A stretch of DNA of 64,000 bases from an uncultured Clostridia bacterium (GTDB taxonomy: Bacteria; Bacillota; Clostridia; Christensenellales; UBA1242): the NCBI GenBank assembly GCA_934754375.1, contig CAKVHT010000001.1, forward strand, positions 682,001-746,000, written 5' to 3'. Positions 20,528 to 29,554 of the stretch are shown piece after piece (positions within the stretch are counted from its first letter, which is position 1; each line of letters begins with the position of its first letter). The notes under the pieces were generated by a model. That model saw only the letters and a program-made list of their open reading frames with translations. It was not told the DNA's origin and ran no database searches. Both the position numbers and the translations under genes were made by a program.

Positions 20528-20834
20528 TGCTTATATTTTAAAACAAATTGCAAAAAATTCCAAAACATATTCGGTTAAATTTTAATAAAAATATAAAAAA
20601 TAAATATTAAATTAAAATCACAGAAAATTATTTTACAAAAATATTTAATAATAAAAATCTACAAAAAATTATTTAAATTTAATTTTATTTTATTAATTTA
20701 AATTTCGAAAAAATCGCAAAAAATAAGTAAAAAAATAAACATTTTTAAAAAAACAATAAAAAAATGGCAATTTTATTTGAATTTTTGCCATTTTTAATAT
20801 TTTTATTTGCTTTTTTATAATTATTTATTTTTAA
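20528..20834. other. AT-rich gap with a two-way terminator
   Basis: Almost pure A/T with no ORF. The only structure is the hairpin AAAATGGCAA / TTGCCATTTT at 20761-20794, flanked by A and T runs. On the minus strand it serves as the polA terminator; the promoter of the MFS gene lies at 20535-20563. Confidence 0.7.
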
Positions 20835-23372
20835 TTATTTTGCATCATATAGGGTTTTACCCTCACTTACATTTGCAATTAACGGAACATGCAAAGACAT
20901 TACACCCTCCATTTCTTGTTTTAAAATATTTTTAACAACATCACTTTCGTCATGATGGCAATCAACAACCAATTCATCGTGAATTTGAATTATCAGTTTG
21001 CTTTTTAGGTTTTGTTGTTTAAATCTTTTGCTTACATTCACCATAGCAATTTTTATGATATCGCTTGCACTGCCCTGCAGTGGCATGTTCTTTGCAGTTC
21101 TTTCAGCAAAACCTCTAACTGTGTGATTGCTTGAGTTTATATCTGGGATATGTCTCACTCTTCCCATAATGGTGCTTACATATCCATTCTTGCGAGCCAA
21201 TTCAATTTGCTTATCTCCATAGGCTTTTACACTTGGATAAATCTCCAAATATTTATTAATAAATGCTCCAGCTTCTTTTGGTGTTGTTCCAATATTTTGG
21301 CTTAAACCATAGGCGCTGATACCATAAATAATCCCAAAGTTTACTGATTTTGCAACTCGGCGCATTGAAGATGTAACTTCTGATTCTGGCACACCAAAAA
21401 TTTTGCTTGCTGTTGCGGTGTGGATGTCCTTACCAGACAAATAATCGGCAATCATATTTTTATCCCCACTAAAGTTTGCGATTAATCGCAATTCAATTTG
21501 ATTATAATCGGCACTAATAATTGTTCCGTTTTCGAAAGAACTTGCAAACATCTTACGCAAATTTCTGCCCTCATCATCACGAATTGGCAAGTTTTGTAAA
21601 TTTGGTTCCCTACTGCTCAGCCTGCCTGTGCTTGTTGTCCTTTGCATATAGGTTGTATGGATTTTGCCGTCAGCAGAAACATAATCAAGCATACCGTCAA
21701 GATAGGTGGAAATCAATTTGCTAATCTTTCTATATCTAATCAGTTTTGCAACAATTGGATGCCTATCTTTGATATCGTTCAAAACTTCTACAGACGTACC
21801 TTTTTTGCCTTTATATTCAATTTGCAGTTTAGCAAACAAAATTGTCTGCAATTGCTTTGGACTATTGATATTAAATTTTTCGCCCGCCAAATCATAAATT
21901 TCATTTGTCAAATCATCAAGTTCAACGTGATAACTTGCACTTAAATCTTTAATTGCTTGCACATCAATTTTTATTCCGGCTTGTTCCATTTCAAACAGAA
22001 CCTTAATCAAAGGCAATTCCATATTGCTGTATAATTTCAACTGACCGTTTTTTATCAATTGATTTATATAAATTTCTTTTAACTTAAACAGTGGATGTGC
22101 CTTGTTGCTGGTTGTTATATTATTGAGTTTAAGAGCGTCTTCAAATTTAAGTTCTGCATCAAGTTCATTCACAATATACATAGCGATTGAAACATCAAAA
22201 TAATTGTTTATCTCAATGCCAAAGTCTGCCAATTCATGCATTATTTGTTTAGTATCAAAGCATACAACTTGCTTCTCTCCGGCAAAAATGTTTTTCAACG
22301 CAGACAAATTTTTATGTAATAAATCACTAGTCTTATAAAGGCAATATTCTTTTGTAGGGGTCGAAAAATATATTGCAAAATTGTCAGTAGAAACAGCAAA
22401 ACTGTCACCAATACAATTTATCATATTTTCAAATTGCTCTTGTGTTTCAATTTCTTCAGTTGGCAAGTTTTCAACAATCGCATCATTATTTTGTTCAATC
22501 GGATTTTGCTCAGGGGCAGATGTAAACAAATCTTTGCGTGTAAGCATTGACTTAAAATCAAGTTCTTTCATCAAAAAATAAACTTGATCATTAAAAGGTA
22601 ATGTTATTTTGCAATCATCAAGATCAAAAGGAATATCAACATCAAGTTTTATTGTTGCCAGTTTATGTGACAAATATGCCATTTCTTTGCCGTTTTGCAG
22701 TTTTGTTTGATATCGCTCAGGAACTTTATCAAGGTTTGCATAAATATTATCCAAATTGTCAAACTCTTGAAGCAACTGGCTTGCGCCCTTTTGACCAATA
22801 CCTGGCACACCTGGAATATTATCCGAACTATCCCCCATTATAGATTTGAGTTCAATTATCTGGTATGGTTTAAGCCCAAATTGCTCTTTAAGTGTCTGTG
22901 TGTCTATTTTGTTGACTTGAGACACACCTTTTTGCGTCAACCAAACCGATGTGTTTCCATTTACAAGTTGCAATAAGTCCTTATCCCCAGACAGCAAAAT
23001 AAATTCAGCATCAAATTTGCGACTTATAGACCCAACAATATCATCTGCTTCAATTTCTGGAATCTCAATTGTTTTAATGTTCATTGCTGTCAACAATTCT
23101 TTAAGCATAGGCATTTGCATTGCCAAATCTTCCGGCATGTGGTCACGTTTACCTTTATACTCTGCGTACATATCATGCCTAAAAGTATGCTTACCCGCAT
23201 CAAAAACACAAACCAAATATTTTGGTTTTTCTTTAAGCACAAGATTAAGTAAAATATTTATAAAACCATAAACAGCATTACAAGGTTTGCCACTCACACT
23301 TTTAAGCATTGGCAAGCCATAAAACGCACGATTTACAAGGCTGTTTCCATCAACTACAACAAATTTATCCAT
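20835..23372 (-). CDS. polA: DNA polymerase I
   Basis: 845 residues. The N-terminal 5'-nuclease domain (VDGNSLVNRAFYG, EADDIVGSISRK, GDKDLLQL, GDSSDNIPGVPGIG) is intact. The central 3'-5' exonuclease region (about 310-470) lacks the acidic Exo I motif (SFAVSTDN where DTET is expected) and should be inactive, as in several Bacillota. The polymerase domain carries motif A ISADYNQIELRLIA, motif B RRVAKSVNFGIIYG and motif C QIHDELVVD. It fills repair gaps and removes RNA primers. TATAAT lies 16 bases before the ATG and no Shine-Dalgarno is seen, so the leader is about 10 bases. Confidence 0.96.
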   Translation of the reverse strand: MDKFVVVDGNSLVNRAFYGLPMLKSVSGKPCNAVYGFINILLNLVLKEKPKYLVCVFDAGKHTFRHDMYAEYKGKRDHMPEDLAMQMPMLKELLTAMNIKTIEIPEIEADDIVGSISRKFDAEFILLSGDKDLLQLVNGNTSVWLTQKGVSQVNKIDTQTLKEQFGLKPYQIIELKSIMGDSSDNIPGVPGIGQKGASQLLQEFDNLDNIYANLDKVPERYQTKLQNGKEMAYLSHKLATIKLDVDIPFDLDDCKITLPFNDQVYFLMKELDFKSMLTRKDLFTSAPEQNPIEQNNDAIVENLPTEEIETQEQFENMINCIGDSFAVSTDNFAIYFSTPTKEYCLYKTSDLLHKNLSALKNIFAGEKQVVCFDTKQIMHELADFGIEINNYFDVSIAMYIVNELDAELKFEDALKLNNITTSNKAHPLFKLKEIYINQLIKNGQLKLYSNMELPLIKVLFEMEQAGIKIDVQAIKDLSASYHVELDDLTNEIYDLAGEKFNINSPKQLQTILFAKLQIEYKGKKGTSVEVLNDIKDRHPIVAKLIRYRKISKLISTYLDGMLDYVSADGKIHTTYMQRTTSTGRLSSREPNLQNLPIRDDEGRNLRKMFASSFENGTIISADYNQIELRLIANFSGDKNMIADYLSGKDIHTATASKIFGVPESEVTSSMRRVAKSVNFGIIYGISAYGLSQNIGTTPKEAGAFINKYLEIYPSVKAYGDKQIELARKNGYVSTIMGRVRHIPDINSSNHTVRGFAERTAKNMPLQGSASDIIKIAMVNVSKRFKQQNLKSKLIIQIHDELVVDCHHDESDVVKNILKQEMEGVMSLHVPLIANVSEGKTLYDAK

Positions 23373-23682
23373 GCAATTAGTTTATCACATTATATAAAAT
23401 TTACCAAACAAAATGCTTAAATCTGCCATTGTTGAATTAAAATATAGCTTTTATCAACATTGTGATTATGTCTATCATTATCTTTAAATATAAACCAAAA
23501 ATTGCATAAAATAATTAAAATCTCTTGCAAAAACAAAATTAATATGGTATATTTAAACCAGTCAAATTTAAGATTGTTTATTTAAATTTGATTTGAATAT
23601 ATATTTGATGTTATTTTAAAAATTGGGTTGGTAAATTTAATAATACTTTACATTTAACTTATTCAACAAAATCATCAATTTT

Positions 23683-23770
23683 GCCGGTGTGGCGAAATGG
23701 CAGACGCACAGGACTTAAAATCCTGGGGACCTCACCGTCCGTGTCGGTTCGACCCCGACCACCGGCACCA
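23683..23770 (+). tRNA. tRNA-Leu (anticodon TAA)
   Basis: Acceptor GCCGGTG pairs with CACCGGC, discriminator A, CCA encoded. Anticodon stem CAGGA/TCCTG encloses CTTAAAA, anticodon TAA; long variable arm as in leucine tRNAs. Promoter TTGCAA (23525-23530), 17 bases, TATATT (23548-23553) lies about 130 bases upstream, so the precursor has a long leader. Confidence 0.96.
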
Positions 23771-23798
23771 AACAACACAATATATTGTGATTGGTTTA

Positions 23799-23845
23799 AA
23801 CCTGATAACAACACTTAGCAGTTGTTAATCAGGTTATTTTTATTT
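23799..23845 (+). terminator. Terminator of tRNA-Leu
   Basis: AACCTGATAACAAC (23799-23812) pairs with GTTGTTAATCAGGTT (23821-23835) with one bulge, followed by ATTTTTATTT. Confidence 0.8.
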
Positions 23846-23974
23846 GTAAGTATGATTTGTGTATAATTTTTTATTGATGTTTGCATTAAGAACTAATAAC
23901 TATTAACATTAATTTAACAAAGCCACAAATCTATTAATAAGTCTATTAATCAATATACATTTGTTATATTTAAC

Positions 23975-24005
23975 AAAAAGGAAAGATTGAAACTCTTTCC
24001 TTTTA
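23975..24005 (-). terminator. Terminator of dtd
   Basis: AAAAGGAAAGA / TCTTTCCTTTT, an 11-bp perfect stem; on the minus strand it is followed by TTTTTGTT. It lies about 40 bases after the dtd stop. Confidence 0.75.
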
Positions 24006-24045
24006 AACTTGAATATCAATAACTTTATCTGCTTCTCAGCATTAA

Positions 24046-24480
24046 TCACATTTCAAGAATATATGTGCTTGGGCCGTCCGCAATCATTTCAATTTGCATA
24101 TTTGTGCGGAAAACCCCTGTTTTTGTTGGCACTTTTTCATTTAAAAGTTTGCAGAGTCTATCATAAATTGGCTCTGCTTGTTCATGGCTGGCAGAAAGCA
24201 TAAAACAAGGACGATTGTAACCTTTTACATCGCCATACAACGTGAAATTGCTCACAACAAGCAACTCGCCATTTGTGTCAAAAATGTTCAAATTTGTTTT
24301 GCCATTCTCATCATCAAAAATGCGCAATTTAAGCAATTTTTCAGCAAACTTGTCCACCATATCTATAGTATCTGTTTTGCTTACTCCAAAAAGAATCAAT
24401 GCACCATGTTCAATTTCACTATATTTAACACCATCACTATATAAAACACATTTTTTTACTAATTGTATAACCGCTTTCAT
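24046..24480 (-). CDS. dtd: D-aminoacyl-tRNA deacylase
   Basis: 144 residues, usual length. It hydrolyses D-amino acids (and glycine on tRNA-Ala) from mischarged tRNAs. The start MKAVIQLVKKCVL, GALILFGVSKTDT, the catalytic SNFTLYGDVKGYNRPCF (SQFTLY in most), and the GP motif ADGPSTYILEM (usually NDGPVT) are all recognisable; the last two are slightly divergent. AGGAG lies six bases before ATG. Its promoter contains an inverted repeat, so it may be regulated. Confidence 0.92.
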   Translation of the reverse strand: MKAVIQLVKKCVLYSDGVKYSEIEHGALILFGVSKTDTIDMVDKFAEKLLKLRIFDDENGKTNLNIFDTNGELLVVSNFTLYGDVKGYNRPCFMLSASHEQAEPIYDRLCKLLNEKVPTKTGVFRTNMQIEMIADGPSTYILEM

Positions 24481-24513
24481 ATTCGCTCCTAATCTAGTAA
24501 TCTCAATGGTTTG

Positions 24514-24542
24514 ATACTATCACACCAAGAGTGATAAGTAAA
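24514..24542 (-). promoter_or_regulatory. dtd promoter with operator-like inverted repeat
   Basis: TTTACT (24537-24542), 17-base spacer, TAGTAT (24514-24519). The spacer is filled by TATCAC..GTGATA (arms 24518-24523 and 24531-24536), where a bound repressor would block polymerase. Confidence 0.55.
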
Positions 24543-24698
24543 GGAAACTAGCACTTAACAAATCAAATTTTAAACAATTAGTTGCAACAAAAAACACTAA
24601 TCAATATTTTTGGGCTAGCACTCATAAATTTTGATGTTGTTAATGATAATCAATGTGGCAAGCGGTTATAAAAAAAGCATAATATTCCACCGCAAGCA

Positions 24699-24722
24699 AA
24701 AAAAAATGCCAAAAGGCATTTC
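24699..24722 (-). terminator. Terminator of the Rho-like gene
   Basis: AAATGCC TTTT GGCATTT hairpin followed by a T-run on the minus strand, immediately after the stop codon. Confidence 0.75.
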
Positions 24723-24726
24723 AGAT

Positions 24727-25797
24727 TTAATTTATCAAGAACAATTTGCGGTCGAGTACTTTAAAACGTTTATCGGCTAGTTTTTCAAACATGTCCATGC
24801 TTCTGCTTGATGGCATAATAGCAACAAGGCTAACACTACCATTAACTCCGCCATTTTTGGTTAAAGACATAAGGTTTTTAGTTATATGCAAATCTTCAAC
24901 ATCAACACCACGAACAGACTGAACGTCATCAACAGCCAATACACAAGTTTCGCCTTTTTCCATAATACGTTTTGCTCTTTCAGTTGCAAGTGCAACAGCA
25001 CGTCTTGCATCATCAATAGAATCTGTAAAATTTGTGACAAACATTTCAACCCCATCAAGCCCTGCAAGCACAGCACGATTTTTATCTACAATTGATGTGT
25101 TTATGTATAATTTTCTATCCGCATTGCAATCTGTAAGCAGATCAGCAACAGTAAGTGAATTTTCCATATTGTTTGCACCATATAAATATATACTTTCACC
25201 AAATTTTATATTCAAATCTTGAAATTTGGCATTTGCAAAACTCATATATTCTGTTGGCATTTGATGTTCAATTTGTGCATAATCTTTACGGATTTTATTG
25301 TAACTTTTGATTGGAGTGTTGTTAATTGTTAAAATTGATTCTGCAACATTGTGATTATCTCCCCCAACCTCAACCATAAGCAAATCGCCTGATTTAAGAT
25401 TAAAATCATCAACCTTTTTTTTATCAACTTGTAAGCAAACAAGTTTACCGTTTTGATAAGACCATAACAATGTAGAATTGTTTCCAATTTCAAGGTATCC
25501 GTTGACTGTTTTAATATTGTCATTATAATCAAATTGTGTATCTTGCTTTAAATAAGTTGGTTGGAAAGTTTGTTGAGGTATATTTGCAAAACCTTCAGCA
25601 AAAGGATAACCATAATTTTTTGGAGGTCTGCCTTGTTTTGTCTTTGCAATATAAGGTTGTTTTCTACCCTCGCTAATATCAATAATATCATTTATAAGTT
25701 CATCTTTCTTTTTGCTTGTTGGCGCATAAACACCAGTCCTACGAGCAAATTCACGTAGGGCAAAAATACTTAATTCATTTAATTCTTCTCTTGTCAT
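24727..25797 (-). CDS. Rho-like protein with degenerate ATPase site
   Basis: 356 residues from the ATG at 25797. The start is a Rho_N/SAP-like domain (LNELSIFALREFARRTG), then a basic linker, an OB/cold-shock-like part (GYLEIGNNSTLLWSYQNGK...FNLKSGDLLMVEVGG), and a region colinear with the Rho ATPase core. Walker A of Rho (GKGQRGLIVAPPKAGKTTL) is replaced by KFGESIYLYGANNMENSLTV, with no GKT. Walker B-like LAVDDVQSV has D where Rho has LLDSITR, while DARRAVALATERAKRIMEKG and the final VLDRKLF keep the Rho pattern. So it probably binds RNA without ATP-driven translocation. Upstream ATG 25815 and TTG 25848 are less likely starts; TACACT (25806-25811) would start transcription about two bases before 25797. 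Confidence 0.75.
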   Translation of the reverse strand: MTREELNELSIFALREFARRTGVYAPTSKKKDELINDIIDISEGRKQPYIAKTKQGRPPKNYGYPFAEGFANIPQQTFQPTYLKQDTQFDYNDNIKTVNGYLEIGNNSTLLWSYQNGKLVCLQVDKKKVDDFNLKSGDLLMVEVGGDNHNVAESILTINNTPIKSYNKIRKDYAQIEHQMPTEYMSFANAKFQDLNIKFGESIYLYGANNMENSLTVADLLTDCNADRKLYINTSIVDKNRAVLAGLDGVEMFVTNFTDSIDDARRAVALATERAKRIMEKGETCVLAVDDVQSVRGVDVEDLHITKNLMSLTKNGGVNGSVSLVAIMPSSRSMDMFEKLADKRFKVLDRKLFLIN

Positions 25798-25841
25798 ATA
25801 TCGAAAGTGTAACATAAGCAATTTTAAAAGTAAAGTATTTT

Positions 25842-25978
25842 TGTACAAAAATAAAATTTGAAAAAGCTTTGTAAATAATTTCTGTACAAAAAAGGCCTCT
25901 CAATATATCTCCTTTGACTGAAAAATAGACTGTTTGGCAATTTGCACCAACAAATTTGTACAAAATTTTTTTTGTACA
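25842..25978. promoter_or_regulatory. Cluster of four TGTACA boxes upstream of the Rho-like gene
   Basis: Boxes centred on TGTACA at 25842-25847 (TTTTTGTACAAAAA), 25883-25888, 25957-25962 and 25973-25978. The first abuts the -35 TTTACT (25829-25834), with its centre near -45 relative to the predicted start. The first and second are 41 bp apart, four helical turns. Confidence 0.6.
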
Positions 25979-26053
25979 ATAATCATTTTTCTAACAACCA
26001 CGTATATCCCCTAGCTTTTAATTGTTTCTAGGAAAAAATCACTTCTCACAACC

Positions 26054-26404
26054 TTATGCAGTTATACCAAGTGAAATCATTATTGCCACATCTATTGACT
26101 GCATCGTTGCTGGGTCTATTACCCCAAGTTTTTCTTGCAAACGTCGCTTGTCAAGTGTGCGGATTTGCTCCAACAAAACAACACTATCTTTTGGCAGATT
26201 ATATTTGCTGTGACTCAATTCTATATGCGTTGGCAATTTGGCCTTTGAAAGTTGACTTGTAATGGCTGCAATGATAACTGTTGGGCTATATTTGTTGCCA
26301 ACGTTGTTTTGCACAACCAAAACCGGGCGAACACCACCTTGTTCGCTTCCCACAACAGGGCTTAAATCAGCATAGAAGATATCGCCACGGTTGATTTCCA
26401 TCAT
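26054..26404 (-). CDS. MazF/EndoA-type endoribonuclease toxin
   Basis: 116 residues of the PemK/MazF family, closest in pattern to Bacillus EndoA (NdoA): [74 protein letters not shown]. It cuts mRNA at short sequence motifs. Its ATG overlaps the stop of the upstream small gene by four bases (ATGA), and AAAGGAG of its own precedes it. The chromosomal toxin should be neutralised by the partner encoded just before it. Confidence 0.92.
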   Translation of the reverse strand: MMEINRGDIFYADLSPVVGSEQGGVRPVLVVQNNVGNKYSPTVIIAAITSQLSKAKLPTHIELSHSKYNLPKDSVVLLEQIRTLDKRRLQEKLGVIDPATMQSIDVAIMISLGITA

Positions 26405-26592
26405 TCTCCTTTTAAATAACGTTCAGTAACTGCAATCGAATCAACAAATTTAAAATCATTTTCAATGCTATTGATTGCTTTTACGTATTCATTTTCAGTA
26501 TATGCCCGTTCATCAAACTTTGGCATTTTAGGCTTATTTACCTGTTTGATTTGTTGCAGATATTCAATGTAGGCACAAACTTGTTCGTTCAT
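26401..26592 (-). CDS. Small partner of MazF, probable antitoxin
   Basis: 63 residues, strongly charged and helical ([45 protein letters not shown]). I see no ribbon-helix-helix or SpoVT/AbrB DNA-binding start, unlike EndoAI or MazE. Its position directly ahead of mazF with ATGA overlap argues for an antitoxin, with the acidic C-terminal helix as the likely toxin-binding part. AGGGGG precedes the ATG. Confidence 0.6.
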   Translation of the reverse strand: MNEQVCAYIEYLQQIKQVNKPKMPKFDERAYTENEYVKAINSIENDFKFVDSIAVTERYLKGE

Positions 26593-26614
26593 ATAATCCC
26601 CCTAAAATCACGTT

Positions 26615-27055
26615 TTAAACTTTTGCAAGTTGTTTTTTCAGTTTTTCGTAAAAATCTTCCTGCATTTGCTTAAATTCAACAACAAGAGTTTTGATTTCTT
26701 CATTTTTAGTTTTAAAATCTTTTTCCGCTTTGATTGCATCAACTATACCCATAACTGTGCCAGTAATCATCATCTCAACAATATGTCTTGGTGTTTTATC
26801 AGCCCACAAAGAAAAATAAATCATTGTTGACTGTTTAAATTTTTTAAAAAAGCCATTTTCTTTGATTTCTTCATCTTCCTCCATGGCTATCGCATTGCAT
26901 TTTTCGCCAAACTTTTCATAACTGTCAAATTGCTTTTTAAAAAGATTTTTTAATTTTTCATTTTCCAATTTTTTCAGCACCTTATCAATTGAAAGCATGC
27001 CAACTTGTGCATCTTGGAAGATACGGTTTAAAAGTTGCAAATCTGATTTTTCCAT
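26615..27055 (-). CDS. Unknown helical protein
   Basis: 146 residues, all-helical and charged (QLLNRIFQDAQVGMLSIDKVL, LKNLFKKQFDSYEKFGEKC, FKTKNEEIKTLVVEFKQMQEDFYEK). The helix pattern is that of a four-helix bundle such as DUF2383/ferritin-like proteins, but the di-iron residues are not clear, so I name no family. ATG 27055 is set by GGAGGAG seven bases upstream; a TTG further up is ignored. It precedes the small antitoxin gene by 22 bases, so the three genes may be one operon. Confidence 0.7.
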   Translation of the reverse strand: MEKSDLQLLNRIFQDAQVGMLSIDKVLKKLENEKLKNLFKKQFDSYEKFGEKCNAIAMEEDEEIKENGFFKKFKQSTMIYFSLWADKTPRHIVEMMITGTVMGIVDAIKAEKDFKTKNEEIKTLVVEFKQMQEDFYEKLKKQLAKV

Positions 27056-27146
27056 ACTCTCCTCCAATTTTAGTATCTGCTTTAAAGCACTAAATATTCA
27101 AAAATTTGACATAAGATTTTGTCAGCACTTCAACTTTTAAGCAAAA

Positions 27147-27180
27147 AAAAGATGCGATTAAAATTCAAACCACATCTTTT
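27147..27180 (-). terminator. Terminator of the metal-exporter gene
   Basis: AAAAGATG/CATCTTTT stem with an AT-rich loop; a long T-run follows on the minus strand. Confidence 0.6.
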
Positions 27181-28063
27181 AAATAAATATTAAACCATAA
27201 CCTATTGCCAAACCTGAAATAATCAAAACCATTATGATAAACAAATTTTCTTTCCAGTTTTTGTTTTGTTTTAAAAGCACAACCAGCCCCAAGCCTGCGT
27301 TTACGCACAAACCTGCCACCAGTGCGCCAAATGCTAAACCACCTTCCAAGAATAATTGAGTAAGCACAACACTTGATGCACAGTTTGGTATAAGCCCAAT
27401 AACAACAGATAAAATTGGTTGCCAGTATTTGTTTGCGGATAAGAATGCTTGCAAATTTTCATGTCCAACCCAAATATCTGTGATGAAGCCAAACAAAATG
27501 TTGATGACCAAAATAAATGCTCCAATTTTCAAGCAATGTAACAATGGGTGAAGCCAATCAAATGTTTTTGTTCCCATATCATGATGACAGCAACCATGGT
27601 CAGCAACCACTTCGTGACTATCATGTTCTTCTTCTGAATGAACTGGCTTATGATTCTTGAATAATAAGTTATACAGGCCAATTGCAAAATAACCTATAAC
27701 TATTGCATACACAATCTTAATTGCGACCAATAGCAAAAGCCAAAGTATTTTAGAAGGATTTGCCAAAATAAGAGGAATTGCCTCATCACTTGTAGCGATA
27801 TACACCGCAATCAATGCACCAACAGAAATAGAGCCTTTTGTGAACAAATCTGTTGACACAATTGAAAATCCGCATTGAGGGATACTGCCCATCAAAGAAC
27901 CGAATATTGGGCTTATTTTACCCTTTAAAAACTTGTTTTCGCTGAACTTTTTTGAGTGTTTATATTCAAACAATTCTATCAAGTAATAGACGACAAAAAG
28001 CAACGGCAAAATTTTTGCCGTATCTATCAGTGCATCCAACATTACATCAAGATATTGTTTCAT
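27179..28063 (-). CDS. Putative 10-TM heavy-metal exporter (ArsP_2 type)
   Basis: 294 residues with two similar halves of about five helices. The repeated signature is GSIPQCGFSIVSTDLFTKGSISVGALIAV in the first half and LIPNCASSVVLTQLFLEGGLAFGALVAGL in the second, characteristic of the ArsP_2/putative manganese transporter family. The loop between the halves is rich in His, Asp and Cys (HSEEEHDSHEVV, HGCCHHD), a likely metal-sensing site. Start uncertain between ATG 28063 and 28072; TTGCAA, 17 bases, TACAAT (28074-28079) leaves a leader of zero to four bases, and no Shine-Dalgarno exists. Confidence 0.82.
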   Translation of the reverse strand: MKQYLDVMLDALIDTAKILPLLFVVYYLIELFEYKHSKKFSENKFLKGKISPIFGSLMGSIPQCGFSIVSTDLFTKGSISVGALIAVYIATSDEAIPLILANPSKILWLLLLVAIKIVYAIVIGYFAIGLYNLLFKNHKPVHSEEEHDSHEVVADHGCCHHDMGTKTFDWLHPLLHCLKIGAFILVINILFGFITDIWVGHENLQAFLSANKYWQPILSVVIGLIPNCASSVVLTQLFLEGGLAFGALVAGLCVNAGLGLVVLLKQNKNWKENLFIIMVLIISGLAIGYGLIFI

Positions 28064-28158
28064 AACGCGCATTATTGTAGCACACCAAACCACAAATTGC
28101 AAGGGAAACACCAATAATTTTTGCCAAAATCATACAACATATTGATTGCCTTATAAAA

Positions 28159-28665
28159 TCAAATAAATCTGCAACAAAAACATGCCAAAACAGCGCACGC
28201 AACATTGCAAATCAATGCTATAGGAATTGTTAATCCCGTCTTTTTAACCTTTGTTGATGCAAAATAAATTGAACTGACATAAAAAATTGTATCGCTACTG
28301 CCCATAACAACACTTGCACATTTGCCAATATAACTATCTACCCCATATTTTGCAAAAATATCTCTTAATAACACGTATGCAGCATTAGAACTAAACGGAC
28401 GTATCAATGTCAATTCACAGATTTCAACTGGTATGCCAAGGAACTTAAATATTGGAGATAAAATATTGCACAAAATAGCACTTAAACCGCTGTGCCTAAA
28501 CAATTCAACAGCGACAAACATTGATATGATAAAAGGCATCAAGCTTGCCATCAACGGCAATGCGCCTTTTGCCCCCGCCACAAAACTTGAATATGCATCA
28601 ACACCTTTTATCAACGCATAGAGCATAACTCCGCATATCATAACTGGTATAAACAAATCAGCCAT
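28159..28665 (-). CDS. spmB: Spore maturation protein B-like
   Basis: 168 residues, polytopic, with the nucleoside-recognition (Gate) pattern of SpmB: FIPVMICGVMLYALIKGVDAY, GAKGALPLMASLMPFIISMFVAVELFRHSG, LIRPFSSNAAYVLLRDIF, GKCASVVMGSSDTIFYVSSIYF. SpmA and SpmB together are needed for spore-core dehydration in Bacillus. Start at 28665 chosen by AAAGGCGGAAAG upstream; it overlaps the spmA stop by eight bases. Related proteins also occur in non-sporulating bacteria, so this alone does not prove sporulation. Confidence 0.85.
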   Translation of the reverse strand: MADLFIPVMICGVMLYALIKGVDAYSSFVAGAKGALPLMASLMPFIISMFVAVELFRHSGLSAILCNILSPIFKFLGIPVEICELTLIRPFSSNAAYVLLRDIFAKYGVDSYIGKCASVVMGSSDTIFYVSSIYFASTKVKKTGLTIPIALICNVACAVLACFCCRFI

Positions 28666-29224
28666 TTTCTTTCCGCCTTTTGTAGCAACTTGCAACCAAC
28701 AAAACACCCAGTATAGTTGGCACAAATGTTGACACGATTGTCGGCCACAATATACAACTTGGGCTAACACTGCCAGCCATTGCTCTCATACCAATAACTG
28801 TTGTTGGCAAAAGTTGAATACCGGTTGAGTTGATAACCACCAACATAATCATTGCACGGGTTGCTTTTTTGTCCCCTTTATCCATACCTCGCATTGCCTT
28901 GATACCATAAGGTGTTGCCGCACTGCCAATACCAATAATATTTGATGCTATGTTTAAACAAATGTTTTTTTCAGTTTCTTCGTCTGTTCTACCAAATATA
29001 TGGCGAATAGGTTTGCTTAAAATCTTGGAAAGTTTGTGACTTAACTTACAGTCGTCCATAACTTGCATCAACCCCATCCATACCGCATAAATGCCAATAA
29101 ACTCTATGCACATGGTGACACCCATTTTGCTTGCTTCCATCATTGTTCCAACCACTTTGCCAGGAGCAACAACACACAGCATGACAAGGCTTGATATCAA
29201 CATTACAATCCAAATTTTGCTCAT
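28658..29224 (-). CDS. spmA: Spore maturation protein A-like
   Basis: 188 residues. SpmA pattern: KVVGTMMEASKMGVTMCIEFIGIYAVWMGLMQ, SKPIRHIFGRTDEE, NICLNIASNIIGIGSAATPYGIKAM, LVVINSTGIQLLPTTVIGMR. Membrane partner of SpmB, encoded directly downstream with overlapping ends. No Shine-Dalgarno is obvious before the ATG. Confidence 0.87.
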   Translation of the reverse strand: MSKIWIVMLISSLVMLCVVAPGKVVGTMMEASKMGVTMCIEFIGIYAVWMGLMQVMDDCKLSHKLSKILSKPIRHIFGRTDEETEKNICLNIASNIIGIGSAATPYGIKAMRGMDKGDKKATRAMIMLVVINSTGIQLLPTTVIGMRAMAGSVSPSCILWPTIVSTFVPTILGVLLVASCYKRRKENG

Positions 29225-29377
29225 ATAATAACTTATGAAAGGTTGTCCTATATATGATTATAATTTTGTTTGTGGTTAATTAAAGGTTGAATCTTTAACT
29301 GGATTTTACGATAATATTCCGTAAAAATAACATAAAACCTTTAAATTTAAGCATTTTTGAACCATTTAAAATGTTTT

Positions 29378-29439
29378 TGTACAAAATTCAAATATTTTTG
29401 TACAAAATGCTTGACAGCTATTATTTAATGTGTTATTCT
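29378..29439 (+). promoter_or_regulatory. Promoter with two TGTACA boxes, Spo0A-type gene
   Basis: Boxes TTTTTGTACAAAAT at 29378-29383 and 29399-29404 (TGTACA core), 21 bp apart, lie just upstream of TTGACA (29411-29416), 17 bases, TATTCT (29434-29439). The nearer box is centred near -45. The leader to the ATG at 29555 is about 110 bases. Confidence 0.7.
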
Positions 29440-29554
29440 TGCAACATCAGCCAATTTAAATTGGCACTATTTTAAAGATTCAATGTTTGATTTGTTTAAT
29501 TTCAAGAACAGAAATTAACATATTTTTTCGAATCCTAAATGGAGTATTATTTTT

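Noticed and set aside
25985..26053. CCTAG...CTAGG hairpin as mazF terminator
   Set aside because: On the minus strand the T-run precedes the stem instead of following it.
26401..26592. EndoAI-type ribbon-helix-helix antitoxin
   Set aside because: No RHH N-terminal strand pattern is visible in the 63 residues.
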